Shown here in pieces: positions 33,422 to 42,192 of a DNA stretch of 64,000 bases (position 1 is its first letter; each line of letters begins with the position of its first letter). This DNA comes from Thermosipho japonicus (lineage in GTDB: Bacteria; Thermotogota; Thermotogae; Thermotogales; Fervidobacteriaceae). The translations under genes and the position numbers were made by a program. Location of the stretch: contig NZ_JACHEX010000001.1 of NCBI RefSeq assembly GCF_014201655.1, positions 549,751-613,750 on the forward strand, written 5' to 3'. The notes below the pieces were generated by a model, which was not told the origin of the DNA, ran no database searches, and was given only the letters and a program-made list of their open reading frames with translations.

Positions 33422-34528
33422 TTGCAAGAATTTATATACATAATTTTGATTTCTTTAGGATTATTAATAGGCTTGTTTTTAGGCTACAAATGAAGAATTA
33501 TCTTCTAATCTTTCTACAACCAATAATCTTTCTATCCAAATAGCAGAATTAAAAGCCAAATATGAAGAAATAGAAAAAGCAAGGTTTGAAGCTGAAAAAC
33601 AAAGAGAAAAACTAAACGAAGAAAAAGAAAAAAGATTTAAAGAGTTTATAGAAAACACTCAAAAGTTATTTTCAGAGATAAGCAACAAAACTATTAAAAT
33701 TGATGAGGAAAAAGAAAAGCGAATAAATGAGTTAGTTGAGCAAATGAGAAATTTCTTTGAAGAACAAAAGAAAAATACCGAAAAATTTTTAAATGAACAA
33801 GGAAAATCAAGAGAAGAAATCGAAAAAAGAAGGGATGCCCAAATCGAAGATATGAAACGAATGATTTCCATGTTTACAAAAACAGTGTCTGGAACGAAAA
33901 CCAGAGGCATGACTGGTGAATTTCTTCTAAAAGAAGCATTAAAAGAATCAATAAAGGTTGGATTAATTAAAACGAATTTAAGAACCGAGAGTGGTGAAGT
34001 AGAATTTGCCTGAGATCTTGGTGACGGAAAGTATATTCCAATTGATTCAAAATTCCCAGATGTATTTCAACTATTAGAAGAATACAACAAAGTGGAAAGT
34101 TCAAAAGAACGAGACAAATTAAAGAAAGAAATTATAAATAAAGTTAAGAAAGAAATTCAAAGAGTTCAAAAATATTAAAATCTTTTAAATACTATAGATA
34201 GTTGTATTTTAGTTGTGCCCGAAGCTATCTTAGAAATTGCCCCTGAACTTGTTGGATTAGGCCGAGAAAAAATGTATTTTTATGTAGTTACAAAGATGTT
34301 TTTGTTATAGCTCATACATTACAAGATAAGTATATAAGACTAAAGGAAGAAGGAGACATTGGAAAATATAAGCAAATAGTTTCTTTACTTTTCCAAACTA
34401 TCGAAAATATTAATAGTAAGGTCTCTACAATTGATAAAGCATTAACTACAATTGCAAATGCAAACACTTCTATTAAGGACTATATTAATAAGGCTAAAGA
34501 AGCTGGCTCTAGTAATAATATAAATTAA
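33422..34528 (+). pseudogene. rmuC: Decayed rmuC (DNA recombination protein RmuC)
   Basis: Joining three frames gives a RmuC-like protein: an N-terminal membrane span (FIYIILISLGLLIGLFLGYK), a long coiled coil, then GTKTRGMTGEFLLKEAL, DLGDGKYIPIDSKFPD and VVPEAILEIAPELVGLGREK, all in RmuC order. Lesions: a frame change at about 33490 with TGA 33491-33493, an in-frame TGA at 34011-34013 (probably TGG before), TAA at 34176-34178, and a frame change near 34285-34292. The start (TTG, AGGAGG) and the end (TAA 34526-34528) are still recognisable, so decay is recent. Sequencing error is unlikely with four separate lesions. Confidence 0.85.
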
Positions 34529-34543
34529 TATGGAGGTGATCTT

Positions 34544-35065
34544 ATGATAGGAACCCATCCCTATGTTAAATGGGCTATTAAAGTTATTGAAAATTATATC
34601 TTACACTCAAAAGTAATAGAGCCCGATCCAAATTCTCTTCCAAAAGAACTTTTTGAAAAAAGAGCTGGCTGTTTTGTTACTTTACACACCAAAAATGGTA
34701 ATTTAAGAGGCTGTATAGGAACATTTGAACCTACTCAAGAAAACCTTGCATTTGAAATAAGAAACAATGCAATTGCAGCTGCCTCTCAAGATCCAAGATT
34801 TCCACCTGTATCAAAAGAAGAACTCAACAACATAGTAGTATCTGTTGATATATTGAGCGAAATTCAACCTGTATCTTCTATCAGCGAACTTGATCCTAAA
34901 AAATATGGAATCATAGTTGCAAAAGGATTTAGAAGAGGTTTGCTCTTACCAGATATAGAAGGGGTAGATACTATAGAAGAACAAATAAGAATTGCAAAGC
35001 TAAAAGCTGGAATTTTTGATGATGACTTTAAAATATTTAAATTTACAGTTGAACGATACCATTAA
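34544..35065 (+). CDS. AMMECR1-domain protein
   Basis: A 173-residue protein of the AMMECR1 family. Seen: the diagnostic LRGCIGTFEP motif (around residue 56) with its conserved Cys, NAIAAASQDPRFPPVSKEEL, and GLLLPDIEGVDTIEEQI. In many bacteria it is fused or linked to MEMO and radical SAM proteins ('AmmeMemoRadiSam'), with unknown chemistry; here neither partner is adjacent. The ribosome site GGAGGTGAT is strong. Its last four bases overlap the end of the convergent HD-GYP gene, and no terminator separates them. Confidence 0.88.
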   Translation: MIGTHPYVKWAIKVIENYILHSKVIEPDPNSLPKELFEKRAGCFVTLHTKNGNLRGCIGTFEPTQENLAFEIRNNAIAAASQDPRFPPVSKEELNNIVVSVDILSEIQPVSSISELDPKKYGIIVAKGFRRGLLLPDIEGVDTIEEQIRIAKLKAGIFDDDFKIFKFTVERYH

Positions 35066-36747
35066 TTTAAGTATATTTCATTCCATATTTTTTCTATTTC
35101 CTTTTCATATCTTTTAAAAACTTCTAAAACCTCTGGTGCAAAATGCGAAGGCTGTGTTCTTCCGTCACCTTCTAATATAATTTTCATAGTCTCTTCATGA
35201 GTAAAGCTTTTCTTATATGGTCTTTCTGAACGCAATGCGTCATATACATCAACAATATGAGTAATCATCGCCTCAATTGGTATTTCTGCTTTCTCTAAAC
35301 CATATGGATATCCTGTCCCATCATAATTTTCATGGTGATAAAGTGCAATATTGCGCGCAGTTTCAAATTGCTCTTTATCTCCTATCAATCTTGCACCATA
35401 TATAGTATGTTTTTTCATTTCTTCCCACTCTTCTTCTGTTAATTTCCCTTCTTTCAATAAAATATCACGTGGAACAAATATTTTACCAATATCATGAAGT
35501 GGTGCATAATAACGTATATTATTAACAAAATCACTAGAAAATCCAAGCTTTTCAGCAACAAATGCTGATAGAATTCCTACTCTTTCTATGTGATTCCCTG
35601 TGTTTTCATCATAACCTTCTGCGATCATAGCAAGTTGAGAACTAAAATCAATATAAGCTTGTTCTAGTTCTTTATTGATTTTTTCTATTTCTAAATAACT
35701 ACTTTCCAACTCTTGGTTTGTAGCATTTAATTCTTGCATATAAGCAATTAATTCTTCTGCCATTAAAGAATATTGTTTTACTATTTCATTTATTTCGTCT
35801 ATTTTAAAACTAAGGAGTTTTTGCTTGTATAATTCCTTTTTTTCTTTAAATTGCTTCATGTTATTAATTAAAACATTAAGATCTTCCGTTATATCTTTAG
35901 AAATTCTAACTGAAAGTTTATAAATAATTAACAATGAAATCATAACAAAAATGACAGCTAGAAATACAAAAAAATAAAATACTCTAAAAACAAATGAAAA
36001 ATTGAAGGAAATTTTCAATATCATTGGTCCAAAAATACTATGATCATCTTTTATAACTACAGGATAAAAAACTTCATAGTTTTCCCTGTCTCTAGCTATT
36101 TTATATTCTTCATTTCTACTAACTATTTCATTAAAATGGTCAGCAATAAATCTATTAATTTTCCCATTGAGTTCTGCACCATTTTCAGAGTAAAGTTCAA
36201 TCGAATTGATAAAAGAATATTGAATGTTTAAATCTCTCAACTCTTTAAAAAAATCCTTTAATATTGTTGTTGGAAGTTTCATGAAAAGCAAATAAACTTT
36301 TTCCTTTACTCTAATATACAATCTATTCTCAAAATATCCACTACTTATATTTTTCACTGAATAATAAGTTATCTGATCTTTTCCAAGATTTTTTCTCAAA
36401 GTTCTTGGTATTTTATTTATATCTAATTCTTCAAAATAAACATCCTTGAAATAATAAGGTGCTCTTGCAAATAAATATGTTAGGTACTCTTCAAAATTCT
36501 CAGGATTGTTTTTAATATTTAAGACAGTTTCATCAATTTTTCTTTCAAAACTATAACTAACTTCCTGAATAGTCCTATTTAATAGCTCTAAACTAATCTT
36601 AACAAAGTTAGATGAAATATTTTGAAACTTTTTACCAATATTATTAACTATAATATACTCAAAAAAGATAAATATTGCAAACAAAATAACCAAACCTATA
36701 ATTACATATCTGAGAAATTTTTTCATAAAATATTTTTTAAAACTCAC
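35062..36747 (-). CDS. HD-GYP c-di-GMP phosphodiesterase with two-span sensor domain
   Basis: A 561-residue membrane signalling protein. Seen: a first span (residues about 12-34), an extracytoplasmic sensor of about 220 residues, a second span (about 255-280), a HAMP-like/coiled-coil linker (NQELESSYLEIEKINKELEQA), then the HD-GYP domain: NHIERVGILSA, LHDIGKIFVP, and HHENYDGTGYPYGL. These metal-binding residues are intact, so it should break c-di-GMP. GTG start behind GAGGTG; it overlaps the end of mutS by 11 bases. A Pel operon under likely c-di-GMP control lies 5 kb away. Confidence 0.9.
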   Translation of the reverse strand: MSFKKYFMKKFLRYVIIGLVILFAIFIFFEYIIVNNIGKKFQNISSNFVKISLELLNRTIQEVSYSFERKIDETVLNIKNNPENFEEYLTYLFARAPYYFKDVYFEELDINKIPRTLRKNLGKDQITYYSVKNISSGYFENRLYIRVKEKVYLLFMKLPTTILKDFFKELRDLNIQYSFINSIELYSENGAELNGKINRFIADHFNEIVSRNEEYKIARDRENYEVFYPVVIKDDHSIFGPMILKISFNFSFVFRVFYFFVFLAVIFVMISLLIIYKLSVRISKDITEDLNVLINNMKQFKEKKELYKQKLLSFKIDEINEIVKQYSLMAEELIAYMQELNATNQELESSYLEIEKINKELEQAYIDFSSQLAMIAEGYDENTGNHIERVGILSAFVAEKLGFSSDFVNNIRYYAPLHDIGKIFVPRDILLKEGKLTEEEWEEMKKHTIYGARLIGDKEQFETARNIALYHHENYDGTGYPYGLEKAEIPIEAMITHIVDVYDALRSERPYKKSFTHEETMKIILEGDGRTQPSHFAPEVLEVFKRYEKEIEKIWNEIYLN

Positions 36748-39190
36748 TATTATTCACCTCAAAAATAGTTAATTGACCTTCTACAGCTTTTTTTCTGCTT
36801 TTTATTTGCCTTAATTGCCCTTCTTTTAAAACTCTTACCTTTTTCTCAAGTTCACTCTTTTTAGTTATAACCTCTAAAATCTCCTTGGCTCTTTCAACTA
36901 CACCATCTGGAACTCCCGCAATTTTAGCAACTTCAATACCATAACTTCTATCTGCAACTCCGTCAACAACTTTATGTAAAAAAACTATACCATCATTTGT
37001 TTCTTCAACTTCTATCGTTAAATTTTTTATACCCTTATACACATCAGAAAGTTCTGTAAGCTCTGTAAAATGAGTAGCAAATATTGTTTTACATTTTATC
37101 TCGTTATATATATATTCACTCATTGCCCATGCAATGCTTATCCCATCAAAAGTACTAGTTCCTCGACCTACTTCATCTAAAAGAACCAGACTATCTTTAG
37201 TTGCTTTTGACAAAATTAATGCAACTTCGCTCATTTCAACTAAAAATGTACTCTTTCCAGTTGAAATATCATCTCTTGCACCCATTCTAGTAAAAATTCT
37301 ATCAAAAATTGGAAGCTTTGCACTCTTTGCTGGAACAAAACAGCCAATTTGGGCCATAACTGCTATTAAACCAACTTGCCTTATATAAGTGCTTTTCCCA
37401 CTCATATTAGGCCCTGTTATAATATACATTCGTCTTAAACTATCCATGTATATATCGTTGGGAACAAAGTTTGATACATACCTTTCAACAACAGCATGTC
37501 TTGCCTCTTTTACAATAAATTTTTCATCATCAAACTCTGGTTTTACATAACCATAGAGCTGGGATACATATGCAAACGTTGATAAAACATCTAACTCTGC
37601 TATTTTTTCTGCAGTTTTTTTAATGTCATTTACATATTTTAATATCATCTTAGTTAATTCATCAAATAAAGCTTTTTCAAGAATTTCAACCTTTTCACGT
37701 GCTGACATAATCTTTTCTTCAAATTCTTTGAGTTTTTGAGTAATATATCTTTCCGAGTTTACAAGTGTCTGCTTTCTTATATAATAATCTGGTACATTTT
37801 TCACCTGACCTTTTGGAACTTCAATATAATACCCAAACACTTGGTTAAAACCAACCTTTAATTTTTGAATATTTGTTCTTTCTCTTTCCTCTTTTTCAAA
37901 TTCTTTTAATTTATCTTCAGAGTGAAATAAAAGATTTCTATAATCATCAAGTTCAGGAGAATATCCATCTTTTATTACATTCCCATCTCCAACTGTACTT
38001 GAAGGATCATCATATAAAGCTCTTTCAAGCAGTTCTACAACTTCTGGAAATTCTTCTATTTCTTGTATATACTTTGAAAATTTTTCATTTGTTTTCAAAG
38101 CATCTAAAATATTTGGAATAATATAGAGCGTATTTTTCAAAGAAATTAAATCTTTTGGAGATACTTTACCATATTGAAGCCTGGTTAAAATTCTTTCCAC
38201 GTCAAATATTCCATTTAAATATTCTCTTATCTCGTTTAACAATAATCTATCATTAAAAAATGCATCAACTATTTCTTGACGTTCTATTATATCCTTTTTT
38301 ACCTTCAAAGGTTGCAAAATCCACTTCTTTAAAAGTCTTGAACCCATGGCAGTTTTTGTTTTGTTTAAAATATCGTATAAATTCTTTCCTTTTTCACCAG
38401 GAATTAGAGATAGATTATCAACTGTCTTTGAATCTAGAATCATCCATTTACTTTCTTCCAATTTTTTTGGTTCTTCCAATGCTAAATTACTCATTAGCGT
38501 GTATTCTAAATATTTTAATAATGCACCTAATACTCTTAGCTGTTCATTTGAAAGCTCAAAGTGATCAAGTGAAACAATTTCAAACGTTTCCTTCACTTTG
38601 TCTTCAAACCCTTCAAAATACCAATCATCAAGCTTTTCTATAAATTTATTTGGCAGGTTATCCTTTAATTCATCAAAGATATTTTCTTCACAGATTATCT
38701 GAGATATATTTACTATAGAAACAAAATCAATCAGATCGTTAATTGCCTCAAAATCTTTTACAAACAATTCACCAGTTGAGACATCAACAAAAACAGTATT
38801 AAAATTTTCTCTAAATGCAACCGCCATTAAATAATTATTTTCAGAGCTTAATAAATCTTCTTCAATCAAAGTGCCAGGAGTAATAACTCTTGTTACTTCT
38901 CTTCTTACGATACCCTTAGCCTGAGAAGGATCCTCCATCTGCTCACAAATTGCAACTTTATAACCACTATCAACCAATTTTTTCAAATAATTATCGAGAG
39001 CATGATGGGGTATACCGGCCATTGGAGCATTTTGCCTTTTTGTTAGAACTATATTTAATATCTTTGAAATAATTTCTGCATCTTCAAAAAAAGCCTCGTA
39101 AAAATCTCCAAGCCTAAAGAGTACAATTGCATCTTCATAATTTTTCTTTATATCCATATATTGTTTCATCATTGGGGTTAAATTCTTCAA
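36737..39190 (-). CDS. mutS: DNA mismatch repair protein MutS
   Basis: An 817-residue mismatch sensor. Seen: the mismatch-reading motif FRLGDFYEAF near residue 30, ARHAVVERYV, Walker A GPNMSGKST (from residue 593), the LVEMSEVALILSKAT segment, Walker B LVLLDEVGRGTSTFDG, and the C-terminal helix-turn-helix part. Length suits MutS1. The TTG at 39190 is preferred: it directly follows the tsaB stop, AAAGGATGG is six bases upstream, and the protein starts MKNLTPMMKQYMDIK as in relatives; an ATG at 39199 has no usable spacing. Cotranscribed after tsaB. Confidence 0.95.
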   Translation of the reverse strand: MKNLTPMMKQYMDIKKNYEDAIVLFRLGDFYEAFFEDAEIISKILNIVLTKRQNAPMAGIPHHALDNYLKKLVDSGYKVAICEQMEDPSQAKGIVRREVTRVITPGTLIEEDLLSSENNYLMAVAFRENFNTVFVDVSTGELFVKDFEAINDLIDFVSIVNISQIICEENIFDELKDNLPNKFIEKLDDWYFEGFEDKVKETFEIVSLDHFELSNEQLRVLGALLKYLEYTLMSNLALEEPKKLEESKWMILDSKTVDNLSLIPGEKGKNLYDILNKTKTAMGSRLLKKWILQPLKVKKDIIERQEIVDAFFNDRLLLNEIREYLNGIFDVERILTRLQYGKVSPKDLISLKNTLYIIPNILDALKTNEKFSKYIQEIEEFPEVVELLERALYDDPSSTVGDGNVIKDGYSPELDDYRNLLFHSEDKLKEFEKEERERTNIQKLKVGFNQVFGYYIEVPKGQVKNVPDYYIRKQTLVNSERYITQKLKEFEEKIMSAREKVEILEKALFDELTKMILKYVNDIKKTAEKIAELDVLSTFAYVSQLYGYVKPEFDDEKFIVKEARHAVVERYVSNFVPNDIYMDSLRRMYIITGPNMSGKSTYIRQVGLIAVMAQIGCFVPAKSAKLPIFDRIFTRMGARDDISTGKSTFLVEMSEVALILSKATKDSLVLLDEVGRGTSTFDGISIAWAMSEYIYNEIKCKTIFATHFTELTELSDVYKGIKNLTIEVEETNDGIVFLHKVVDGVADRSYGIEVAKIAGVPDGVVERAKEILEVITKKSELEKKVRVLKEGQLRQIKSRKKAVEGQLTIFEVNNSEF

Positions 39191-39191
39191 T

Positions 39192-39842
39192 TTAACCATC
39201 CTTTCGTTGATTCTTTTTTTCAAAATTAATTTCTGCAATAGATTTTTGAATATACAAAGGTTCAACTTTCTCGACAAAGTTTCCAAGTTCTACTTCCTTT
39301 TCAACTAAATAACCTAGTCTAGATGGTTCAGGATAGTGATATATCTCTGGAAGATTTCCACCAAAGTACTCTGCACCATCTCCTATAACCGAAAAATTTT
39401 CCATCTTTTCAAGCTCTTTTGAAAAATTCTCTATTGACTCAACAAAAGGTTCAACAATAGTATTTAAATATTCATCATATATTGCTCCATAAATATACCC
39501 TTGCCGTGCTTTTCTTGTGATAACTATATTTTTTCCACTATTCATTAAATTGGCCGCAATAAGTTTTGTCGAAGGAATGGCAACTATCTTTTTATCTATA
39601 GAAAGTCCAAGAGCAAAAGATATTCCAACTCTAAGGCCAGTTAAACTTCCGGGACCTATTCCAATACCTACAACATCAATATCTTCAAAGTTTATATTCA
39701 AATTTTTTAAATTATTCATTACAACACCCAAATTTCTTCCATGTTTATCCTTTCCCATGTAGGTCTGAGTAATAATCTTTTCAGAATCTCTATAATACAC
39801 TACAATTTTTGATGTTGAAGTATCTAAAGCAAGTATTTTCAT
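39192..39842 (-). CDS. tsaB: tRNA threonylcarbamoyladenosine synthesis protein TsaB
   Basis: A 216-residue ASKHA-fold protein, partner of TsaD in making t6A37 on tRNA. Seen: MKILALDTSTSKI, the VGIGIGPGSLTGLRVGISFALGLS segment, IPSTKLIAANLM, and DARQGxxY-like KARQGYIYGAIYDE. It lacks the metal-binding histidines of TsaD, as expected for TsaB. It starts the tsaB-mutS transcript behind an extended -10 promoter and has GGAGGGAT before the ATG. Confidence 0.93.
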   Translation of the reverse strand: MKILALDTSTSKIVVYYRDSEKIITQTYMGKDKHGRNLGVVMNNLKNLNINFEDIDVVGIGIGPGSLTGLRVGISFALGLSIDKKIVAIPSTKLIAANLMNSGKNIVITRKARQGYIYGAIYDEYLNTIVEPFVESIENFSKELEKMENFSVIGDGAEYFGGNLPEIYHYPEPSRLGYLVEKEVELGNFVEKVEPLYIQKSIAEINFEKKNQRKDG

Positions 39843-39866
39843 ATTTTATCCCTCCATTTCTATTTA

Positions 39867-39875
39867 ATTTTATCA
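39867..39875 (-). promoter_or_regulatory. Extended -10 promoter of tsaB-mutS
   Basis: TGATAAAAT on the minus strand, about 25 bases before the tsaB start. The -35 region is T-rich terminator sequence, so the -35 is weak. Confidence 0.5.
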
Positions 39876-39880
39876 TATTT

Positions 39881-39914
39881 AAAAAAATAAAAGAGGGATT
39901 TCTTCCCCCCTTTT
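39881..39914 (-). terminator. Terminator after the DUF5317 gene
   Basis: On the minus strand AAAAGGGGGG..TCCCTCTTTT, with one or two mismatches, then a run of seven T. Confidence 0.65.
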
Positions 39915-39947
39915 ACCTTTTTAAAACTGTATATTTACATTACTCAA

Positions 39948-40427
39948 TTACCTATTTGAATTTATCTTAAGTAAAAAATAAAAAACTCCAACATACACAA
40001 ATATATCCCCTATACTAATTACGTAATATTCTCTCCATGGAAGCATAACTGGAATCCAATCTCCTAAAAATAATTTCCAAGAAAAGCTATCTACAACTAA
40101 ATGCCTCATACCAACAGGAAGATTAAACTTTTCAACCCAGCAACTTAAAACTGGCATTTTCCAATTATTAATCATCATAACAAAGGAATTTAAAATTGTT
40201 CCAATTGAAATTAATGAAAAACCAGGAATATGCTTGTTTAATATCAACAAAACAAGCAAAAATGCAAAAGAAAGTGGCATTAAAATTTCTCTATAGCTCG
40301 GAATCATTTGTAGTATAAAAGGTATGGGAAACAAATAAAAATATCTATAATTTCTTTCTATTACATGTTTAATCCTTTTCGTAAATATAGAAATCAAAAA
40401 AGCTATCAAGAATATATATACTATCAT
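39948..40427 (-). CDS. DUF5317-type small membrane protein
   Basis: A 159-residue integral membrane protein with about five spans. Seen: GTILNSFVMMINNWKMPV and HLVVDSFSWKLFLGDWIPV, which match the 'small conserved loop plus GDxIP' pattern of DUF5317 proteins from clostridia and Thermotogota. No catalytic motif is visible. Its ATG overlaps the HD-GYP stop by four bases (ATGA), so it is made together with that protein. A role as partner or target of the multi-pass HD-GYP protein is inferred from coupling only. Confidence 0.7.
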   Translation of the reverse strand: MIVYIFLIAFLISIFTKRIKHVIERNYRYFYLFPIPFILQMIPSYREILMPLSFAFLLVLLILNKHIPGFSLISIGTILNSFVMMINNWKMPVLSCWVEKFNLPVGMRHLVVDSFSWKLFLGDWIPVMLPWREYYVISIGDIFVYVGVFYFLLKINSNR

Positions 40428-41734
40428 ATACTACCACCCTCTATTAATTTTAAAAATATATTTACAATTTCAGGGTCAAACATGATACCCGCATTATCTT
40501 TTATAAACCCAATCGCTTGCTCTTTCGACCAAGCCTCCCTATATGGTCTATCACTTGTTAAAGCATGATAAACGTCTGCTATCATTAAAATTCTAGACTC
40601 TAACGGGATTTCTTCACCACTTATTCCTTCAGGATAACCCTTTCCATCCCATCTTTCATGATGATGTAAGACCCACTTTGCAACTGTATCTTTAAATTCT
40701 GTTATCTGACTTAAAATTTCATATCCTTTTTTTGGATGTTCTTTCATTATTTCGTATTCTTCACGGGTTAATTTTCCAGTTTTTGTAACTATAAAGTCAG
40801 GTATTCCAATCTTTCCAACATCGTGAAGAAGTCCTGCAATCTCTATCAAATTTAGCTCTTTATCTTGTATTCCTAGCTCCCTTGCTATTGCTACTGAAAT
40901 CTTTGCTACATTCTCTCCATGCCCAAATGTATAGCTGTCTTTTTCTTCCAAACTCTTTGCAAGCGCAGTAAGTAAATCAAGCTTTGCTTGCCTATATTTT
41001 GTCGCATAATAATTTCCAAGCTGTATTCCTATAATTGTAAAAAATGAGACAGGAATTGCAGAAATACCAATGAATTTATACAAAATGTAAACTATGAAAG
41101 TATTAATTGATGTTGAAAAAAGGTTAGTAAGTCTACCTTCACCTATTAGCATAAAAATAACATCTTTTGAAAATTGTTTATATAAAAGAGTTAAAAAAAT
41201 TAACACAAAAATAAGATTTGCAATAAAATAAACTACTGAAATCAGCGCAACTACAAAAGACGAAAATATTAAATTATTCTTTATAACATTTGGAAAAACA
41301 TTATATAATTTAAATGATAAAAAAATCAAAATACCAAGAATCGATACATTAAAAATAAAGTAATAATAATTTTTTGAAAATAAAACATTAGATCTTAAAA
41401 CTAAGAAAACTAAAAAAGGGATTATCAAGGCATTAGAAATATTTAAATGTATCGCCGACAAAACACTAACAATAAGCCCTGCACTTAAATACAAAGCAAA
41501 TTTACTATCGTTTTTTTCATCAAATTTATTTTCTAAAAAGGTTTGAAACCTTACAGGAATAAACTCAAAGAATAAAGAAAATAGGAAAAAAAGATAAAAA
41601 TCTATATTCGAATAATCAAATCCATATTTTTTAATAGTAAAGAACAATAGGGCCATATATATGGCCCCAAGAGCTAAAGTATATATATGAACCAAACCTT
41701 CTTTTAAATCTAAAGCTACACCTTTTTTCTTCAC
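40424..41734 (-). CDS. Multi-pass membrane HD-GYP c-di-GMP phosphodiesterase
   Basis: A 436-residue protein. The N-terminal 235 residues hold about seven hydrophobic spans (a MASE-like sensor), then ALAKSLEEKDSYTFGHGENVAKISVAIARELG leads into the HD-GYP domain: LLHDVGKIGIPD and HHERWDGKGYPEGISGEEIPL, with ADVYHALTSDRPYREAWS. All metal residues are present, so it should degrade c-di-GMP. GTG start behind TAGGTG. An extended -10 promoter lies at 41774-41782. Upstream on the same strand is a 35-codon peptide gene with no terminator between, so they may share a transcript. Confidence 0.9.
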   Translation of the reverse strand: MKKKGVALDLKEGLVHIYTLALGAIYMALLFFTIKKYGFDYSNIDFYLFFLFSLFFEFIPVRFQTFLENKFDEKNDSKFALYLSAGLIVSVLSAIHLNISNALIIPFLVFLVLRSNVLFSKNYYYFIFNVSILGILIFLSFKLYNVFPNVIKNNLIFSSFVVALISVVYFIANLIFVLIFLTLLYKQFSKDVIFMLIGEGRLTNLFSTSINTFIVYILYKFIGISAIPVSFFTIIGIQLGNYYATKYRQAKLDLLTALAKSLEEKDSYTFGHGENVAKISVAIARELGIQDKELNLIEIAGLLHDVGKIGIPDFIVTKTGKLTREEYEIMKEHPKKGYEILSQITEFKDTVAKWVLHHHERWDGKGYPEGISGEEIPLESRILMIADVYHALTSDRPYREAWSKEQAIGFIKDNAGIMFDPEIVNIFLKLIEGGSI

Positions 41735-41773
41735 CCCATCACCTACTACTTATTTTTTAGACTCTTTAGTACG

Positions 41774-41782
41774 ATTATACCA
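41774..41782 (-). promoter_or_regulatory. Extended -10 promoter of the multi-pass HD-GYP gene
   Basis: TGGTATAAT on the minus strand, 40 bases before the GTG. A possible -35 (TTTGTT) lies 16 bases upstream, just after the stop of the small peptide gene. Confidence 0.55.
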
Positions 41783-41809
41783 CAGCAGCTATTCAAACAA
41801 AAAACTAAA

Positions 41810-41917
41810 TTACTTACCACCTTTTAAAGGCCACAAGGTCAAGTTACCTACTGTTGAAATTACGAATGGAAGTGCTACCAATGCAAAAACTACCACCTTT
41901 TTCCAAATTTTTTTCAT
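41810..41917 (-). CDS. Small hydrophobic peptide, 35 codons
   Basis: The minus strand reads MKKIWKKVVVFALVALPFVI, then STVGNLTLWPLKGGK and TAA. It has a basic start (KKIWKK), one hydrophobic stretch of about 17 residues, and a short polar tail ending GGK: the look of a signal peptide with a small mature part, or a one-span membrane peptide. A purine-rich ribosome site (GGGGGAAGGGAG) precedes the ATG, and a TTGACA/TACAAT promoter lies 65 bases upstream. No cysteine, so it is not an Agr-type thiolactone. It is too short for usual gene callers. It sits between a multi-pass HD-GYP gene and the Pel operon. Confidence 0.65.
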   Translation of the reverse strand: MKKIWKKVVVFALVALPFVISTVGNLTLWPLKGGK

Positions 41918-41988
41918 AACTCCCTTCCCCCTTTCCAAAGTTTTAGAATCGAAACCCATTATTATCACAATATTCATTTTCGTTATTT

Positions 41989-42017
41989 ATTGTAAAATTA
42001 ATTTACATTATTGTCAA
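41989..42017 (-). promoter_or_regulatory. Near-consensus promoter of the small peptide, with palindromic spacer
   Basis: TTGACA (42017-42012), 17-base spacer, TACAAT (41994-41989). The spacer region holds TGTAAA-N5-TTTACA (41991-42007), an inverted repeat between the boxes that looks like an operator. Confidence 0.7.
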
Positions 42018-42162
42018 CACAGCTATGGAATCTTCCAAAATTATTTTTCAACCATCTTCTGATATTATTTTAAAACATTTTAACCACTTTTTCCTAATAA
42101 AAATTGTAATAAAAGTATTATTTTTCTTAATTTTCTTTAAAAATTATTAATACAAGATTATT

Positions 42163-42171
42163 TGATATAAT
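42163..42171 (+). promoter_or_regulatory. Extended -10 promoter of the Pel operon
   Basis: TGATATAAT, 21 bases before the first ATG; the same extended -10 as at 1709. The -35 region is AT-only and not recognisable. Confidence 0.55.
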
Positions 42172-42192
42172 ATATTTTAGGATGGTGAAAAA

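Noticed and set aside
41810-41917. Agr-type cyclic autoinducer precursor
   Set aside because: The peptide has no cysteine, and no AgrB-like protease lies nearby; DUF5317 does not show AgrB motifs.
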